Shown piece by piece: positions 4,400 through 7,356 of a DNA stretch of 7,356 bases. This stretch comes from Paludibacteraceae bacterium (GTDB lineage Bacteria > Bacteroidota > Bacteroidia > Bacteroidales > Paludibacteraceae): positions 1 to 7,356 of the forward strand of contig JALNVE010000161.1 in assembly GCA_023227695.1 (NCBI GenBank), read 5' to 3'. The position numbers were made by a program, and so were the translations under genes. The notes under the pieces were generated by a model. That model was not told where the DNA came from. It saw only the letters and a program-made list of their open reading frames with translations, and did not search any database. How positions within the stretch are numbered: position 1 is the stretch's first letter; the number at the start of each line of letters is the position of its first letter.

Positions 4400-7075
4400 T
4401 TATTTCAATTTTTCAATGTTGGCCTTCAAAGTAGCGATTTTGCTTTTGGCATCGGCCTTCTTCTTACGCTCATTCTCTACGACTTCAGGTTTTGCGTTGG
4501 CCACAAATTTCTCGTTGCCCAACTTCTTATCAACAGAAATCAAGAAACCTTCAAGGTACTTGATCTCTTCTTCCATCTTTTTGGTCTCCTCTGCAACATT
4601 GACGTTGTTTCCAAGTGGAATCATGATTTCGATGGTTCCTACCATGATGGAAGCAGTTGCACCGTTGAGTGCGCTCTTTGCCTCTTCAATCTTGTCGATG
4701 TTGGCAAGCTTCTCAATGATGGAGTTGTTTTTCTCACAGTAATCGCCTTTGTAGTACATACTGAAGGCCTCTCTTGGAGAGATTCCCTTTTCAGCACGGA
4801 TGTTACGGATTCCGGCGATGATCTCTTTGCTAACCTCCATCTTGCTGATGGTCTTCTCGCAGTACTCTGTTGCTTTTGGAACCAAGCTTACCATGATGCT
4901 GTCCTTGTCGTCACGGTCTTTGATGGCTTGGTAAAGCTCCTCCGTGATAAACGGCATGAATGGGTGTAACAACTTGATAAGGACCTCAAAGTATGAGAGC
5001 GTGATGTCGTATGTTGCTTTGTCGATTGGCTGTTGGTAAGCAGGCTTCACCATCTCCAAGTACCAAGATGAAAACTCATCCCAGAAGAGTTTATAGACTG
5101 CCATCAAAGCTTCGCTGATACGATATTTCTCGAAGCAGTCGTTGATCTCAATGATGGTCTTGTTCAATTGCTCCTGGAACCAGTCTGTAGCAATCTTAGC
5201 ATATTCTGGTTGAGCCAACTTCTCGTCAACATTCCATCCCTTAACCAAACGGAAGGCGTTCCATATCTTGTTGTTGAAGTTACGTCCTTGTTCGCAGAGA
5301 GCCTCGTCAAACAAAATGTCGTTTCCGGCAGGAGCGGAGAGCATCATACCCATACGAACTCCGTCGGCACCGAACTTCTCGATCAATTCCAATGGATCAG
5401 GTGAGTTTCCGAGAGATTTTGACATCTTTCTACCTAACTTATCACGAACGATACCAGTGAAGTAAACGTTTCTGAAAGGCATTTGTCCTTCAAACTCGTA
5501 ACCTGCCATGATCATACGTGCTACCCAGAAGAAGATGATATCCGGACCTGTTACCAAGTCGTTTGTTGGATAGTAATATTTGATCTCCTCGTTGCCAGGG
5601 TTGTTGATTCCGTCGAATAATGAGATAGGCCACAACCAAGAAGAGAACCATGTATCCAAGCAGTCTTCGTCTTGGCGCAAATCCTCAATTTTGAGATAAG
5701 CGTTGCCGCTCTTCTGCTTAGCAAGTTCCAAAGCCTTCTCTGGCGTCTCAGCTACAACATATCCGCCTTCTGGCAAGAAGTAGGCTGGGATACGGTGACC
5801 CCACCACAACTGACGGCTTATACACCAGTCTTTGATATTATCCAACCAGTTACGGTATGTGTTCTTGTATTTTGGAGGATAGAACTTCAACTCGTCTTTC
5901 ATAACGGGCTCCAAGGCGATCTTGGCAAGATGTTCCATCTTTAAGAACCACTGCATGGAGAGCTTAGGCTCGATAACCACGTTGGTTCTTTCTGAATAAC
6001 CTACCTTATTGGTGTAAGCCTCTACTTTTTCAAGAAGGCCTCCGTTCTGAAGGTCGATCTCAATCTGTTTACGAACCTCGAAACGGTCTTTGCCAACGTA
6101 AAGTCCGGCAGCCTCGCTGATGGATCCGTTGTCGTTGAAGATATCGATGGTCTGTAGATTGTATTTTTCGCCGAGCATGTAGTCGTTTACGTCGTGAGCA
6201 GGAGTAACCTTCAAACAACCAGTACCGAATTCGATGTCGACATATTCGTCCTCAATGACAGGGATGACACGGTTAACCAAAGGAACGATCACCTTCTTGC
6301 CGCTCAACCATCTGTTCTTAGTATCCTTAGGGTTGATACACATAGCGGTATCTCCCATGATGGTCTCAGGACGGGTAGTGGCAACTACAGCGTAGCGGCC
6401 TTTAGCATCGCGGTGAACAATTTCGCCCTCTGCGCCAGTCTCGCCTGTGCCGTTGTCTTCGGCCAAATAATATTTAAGATAATAGAGTTTGCCGTGCTCC
6501 TCCTTGTAGATAACCTCCTCGTCGGAGAGGGCTGTAAGAGCTTGAGGGTCCCAGTTTACCATACGTACACCGCGGTAAATGAGGCCTTTACTGTAAAGGT
6601 CACAGAAAACTTTGAGAACGCTCTTGCTGCGGGTTTCGTCCATGGTGAAACCAGTACGGTCCCAATCGCAAGATGCACCCAATTTCTTCAATTGCTCAAG
6701 GATGATGCCGCCGTGTTTGTGAGTCCACTCCCAAGCGTGCTCCAAAAACTGGTCGCGGGTGAGGTCAGTCTTCTTGATTCCCTCTTGAGCCAGTTTATTC
6801 ACTACTTTGGCCTCAGTTGCGATAGAGGCGTGGTCGGTACCAGGAACCCAGCAGGCATTCTTGCCAAGCATACGCGCACGACGCACGAGGATATCTTGAA
6901 TGGTATTGTTCAACATGTGTCCCATGTGCAACACACCGGTTACATTAGGTGGTGGGATTACGATTGTATAGGGTTCGCGGCCATCGGGTTTCGATTTGAA
7001 GAAGCCGTTCTCCAACCAGTATTGATACCATTTTGACTCTACGTCGGACGGGTTGTATTTGCTTGCCAATTCCAT
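4400..7075 (-). CDS. valS: Valyl-tRNA synthetase
   Basis: The 891-residue cytoplasmic enzyme joins valine to tRNA-Val with ATP and clears mischarged threonine. It is a class I synthetase of normal bacterial length. The HIGH motif appears as HMGH (50-53) in PPPNVTGVLHMGH, and the KMSKS motif is exact at 550-554, followed by LGNSPDP. The editing domain lies at about 200-370, with ATTRPET (232-238) and GTGCLKVTPAHD (284-295). WWGHRIP (424-430) and DTWFSSWLWP (474-483) are typical of the catalytic core. The anticodon-binding helical domain is about 640-760, and the C-terminal tRNA arm is a Lys/Glu-rich coiled coil from about 826 to the end. The ATG at 7075 gives the usual N-terminus (MELASKYNPSDVE). 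The gene has a predicted promoter at 7120-7127 and a strong terminator and is probably a single-gene transcript. No T-box leader is evident. No residue expected to be essential is missing. Confidence 0.98.
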   Translation of the reverse strand: MELASKYNPSDVESKWYQYWLENGFFKSKPDGREPYTIVIPPPNVTGVLHMGHMLNNTIQDILVRRARMLGKNACWVPGTDHASIATEAKVVNKLAQEGIKKTDLTRDQFLEHAWEWTHKHGGIILEQLKKLGASCDWDRTGFTMDETRSKSVLKVFCDLYSKGLIYRGVRMVNWDPQALTALSDEEVIYKEEHGKLYYLKYYLAEDNGTGETGAEGEIVHRDAKGRYAVVATTRPETIMGDTAMCINPKDTKNRWLSGKKVIVPLVNRVIPVIEDEYVDIEFGTGCLKVTPAHDVNDYMLGEKYNLQTIDIFNDNGSISEAAGLYVGKDRFEVRKQIEIDLQNGGLLEKVEAYTNKVGYSERTNVVIEPKLSMQWFLKMEHLAKIALEPVMKDELKFYPPKYKNTYRNWLDNIKDWCISRQLWWGHRIPAYFLPEGGYVVAETPEKALELAKQKSGNAYLKIEDLRQDEDCLDTWFSSWLWPISLFDGINNPGNEEIKYYYPTNDLVTGPDIIFFWVARMIMAGYEFEGQMPFRNVYFTGIVRDKLGRKMSKSLGNSPDPLELIEKFGADGVRMGMMLSAPAGNDILFDEALCEQGRNFNNKIWNAFRLVKGWNVDEKLAQPEYAKIATDWFQEQLNKTIIEINDCFEKYRISEALMAVYKLFWDEFSSWYLEMVKPAYQQPIDKATYDITLSYFEVLIKLLHPFMPFITEELYQAIKDRDDKDSIMVSLVPKATEYCEKTISKMEVSKEIIAGIRNIRAEKGISPREAFSMYYKGDYCEKNNSIIEKLANIDKIEEAKSALNGATASIMVGTIEIMIPLGNNVNVAEETKKMEEEIKYLEGFLISVDKKLGNEKFVANAKPEVVENERKKKADAKSKIATLKANIEKLK

Positions 7076-7119
7076 TTTTATCTAATTATTTTAGAAAATC
7101 TTTCGTTGTTTTTAACATG

Positions 7120-7127
7120 CAAAATTA
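7120..7127 (-). promoter_or_regulatory. valS: Predicted -7 promoter box of valS
   Basis: The minus strand reads TAATTTTG, an exact match to TAnnTTTG, 44 bases before the start codon. The leader is A+T-rich (AATTAGATAAAA just before the ATG) and has no Shine-Dalgarno sequence, as is usual in Bacteroidota. No clear -33 TTTG is visible. Confidence 0.5.
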
Positions 7128-7232
7128 GGAATTTTTTATTAGATAGGCGTATCATATTATAGGGAAAAGTTGGAAGAGGTGATTTTGAAGGGTAAAGTTT
7201 GCGATTTTAAAGAGAAACAAAGAGCTTTTTTA

Positions 7233-7257
7233 TGACCTATAGGTCAAAATGCAGGCT
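7233..7257. repeat. Intergenic repeat copy 1 (palindrome plus ATGCAGGCT tail)
   Basis: It begins with the perfect 14-base palindrome TGACCTATAGGTCA (7233-7246) and continues AAATGCAGGCT to 7257. The part from 7237 to 7257 (21 bases) is repeated exactly at 7278-7298, 41 bases further on. It lies upstream of the predicted valS promoter. Its function is unknown. Confidence 0.75.
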
Positions 7258-7277
7258 AAAAACACACCATTTATTCT

Positions 7278-7298
7278 CTATAGGTCAAAATGCAGGCT
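7278..7298. repeat. Intergenic repeat copy 2 (CTATAGGTCA...GCAGGCT)
   Basis: This is an exact 21-base copy of 7237-7257. The preceding bases (TCT instead of GAC) break the palindrome seen in copy 1. Bases 7275-7287 are the reverse complement of 4-16 at the far left end of the window, showing that the repeat is dispersed and occurs in both orientations. Confidence 0.75.
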
Positions 7299-7356
7299 GA
7301 GACTTGTTCTTAAGTCCCATAAATTCTAGCTTTAGGAGTTGTTCAAAAGAGTATTA
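7299..7356. other. Right-edge intergenic tail, no gene seen
   Basis: This continues the spacer upstream of valS and contains no gene. Two loosely similar segments, GAGACTTGTTCTTAA (7299-7313) and GGAGTTGTTCAAAAG (7336-7350), resemble insertion-sequence ends in general style, but no transposase is within reach, so this is only a suggestion. Confidence 0.3.

Noticed and set aside
6194..7036. 280-codon open frame on the plus strand
   Set aside because: It is antisense to the conserved N-terminal half of valS, has no recognisable domain and is explained by the codon pattern of valS.
1..7356. The repeats at the window ends as terminal inverted repeats of one large mobile element
   Set aside because: The match is only 13 bases, similar sites occur at other positions, and the interval contains the housekeeping gene valS and no transposase or integrase.

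Overview
The window looks like a chromosomal segment of a Bacteroidales bacterium (phylum Bacteroidota). Three intergenic regions hold exact matches to the Bacteroidota -7 promoter box TAnnTTTG, no gene has a strong Shine-Dalgarno sequence, intergenic DNA is A+T-rich, and the encoded proteins look like Bacteroidales family members. Genus and species cannot be told from this window.

All four intact genes lie on the minus strand. In transcription order (right to left) they are: valS, valyl-tRNA synthetase (4400-7075), with its own promoter and a clear intrinsic terminator; a 520-base gap without a gene; an AAA/STAND-type ATPase with a nuclease-like C-terminal domain (2533-3879); a class-3-type aldehyde dehydrogenase (1065-2459); and an isochorismatase-family cysteine hydrolase with a signal peptide (351-962). 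A decayed fragment of an IS5-family transposase lies on the plus strand at 250-378, and its last 28 bases overlap the 3' end of the hydrolase gene.

The genes do not form an evident pathway. valS is housekeeping and is insulated by its terminator. The ATPase and the dehydrogenase are 73 bases apart and could be co-transcribed. The hydrolase has its own promoter box. The two metabolic enzymes could act on small aldehydes and amides, but nothing in the sequence links their substrates.

The most notable feature is upstream of the ATPase gene. Three copies of a 39-base repeat (3890-3928, 3967-4005, 4029-4067) each hold two 14-base dyads of the form TCAAC-N4-GTTGA set 15 bases apart, so six related sites in all. 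The copy nearest the gene overlaps the predicted -7 box and covers the expected transcription start and leader. This is the layout of an operator array or of a DNA target for the ATPase itself. Both outer ends of the window carry short repeats of a second type (core CTATAGGTCA), and the left end also has a 9-base tandem repeat.
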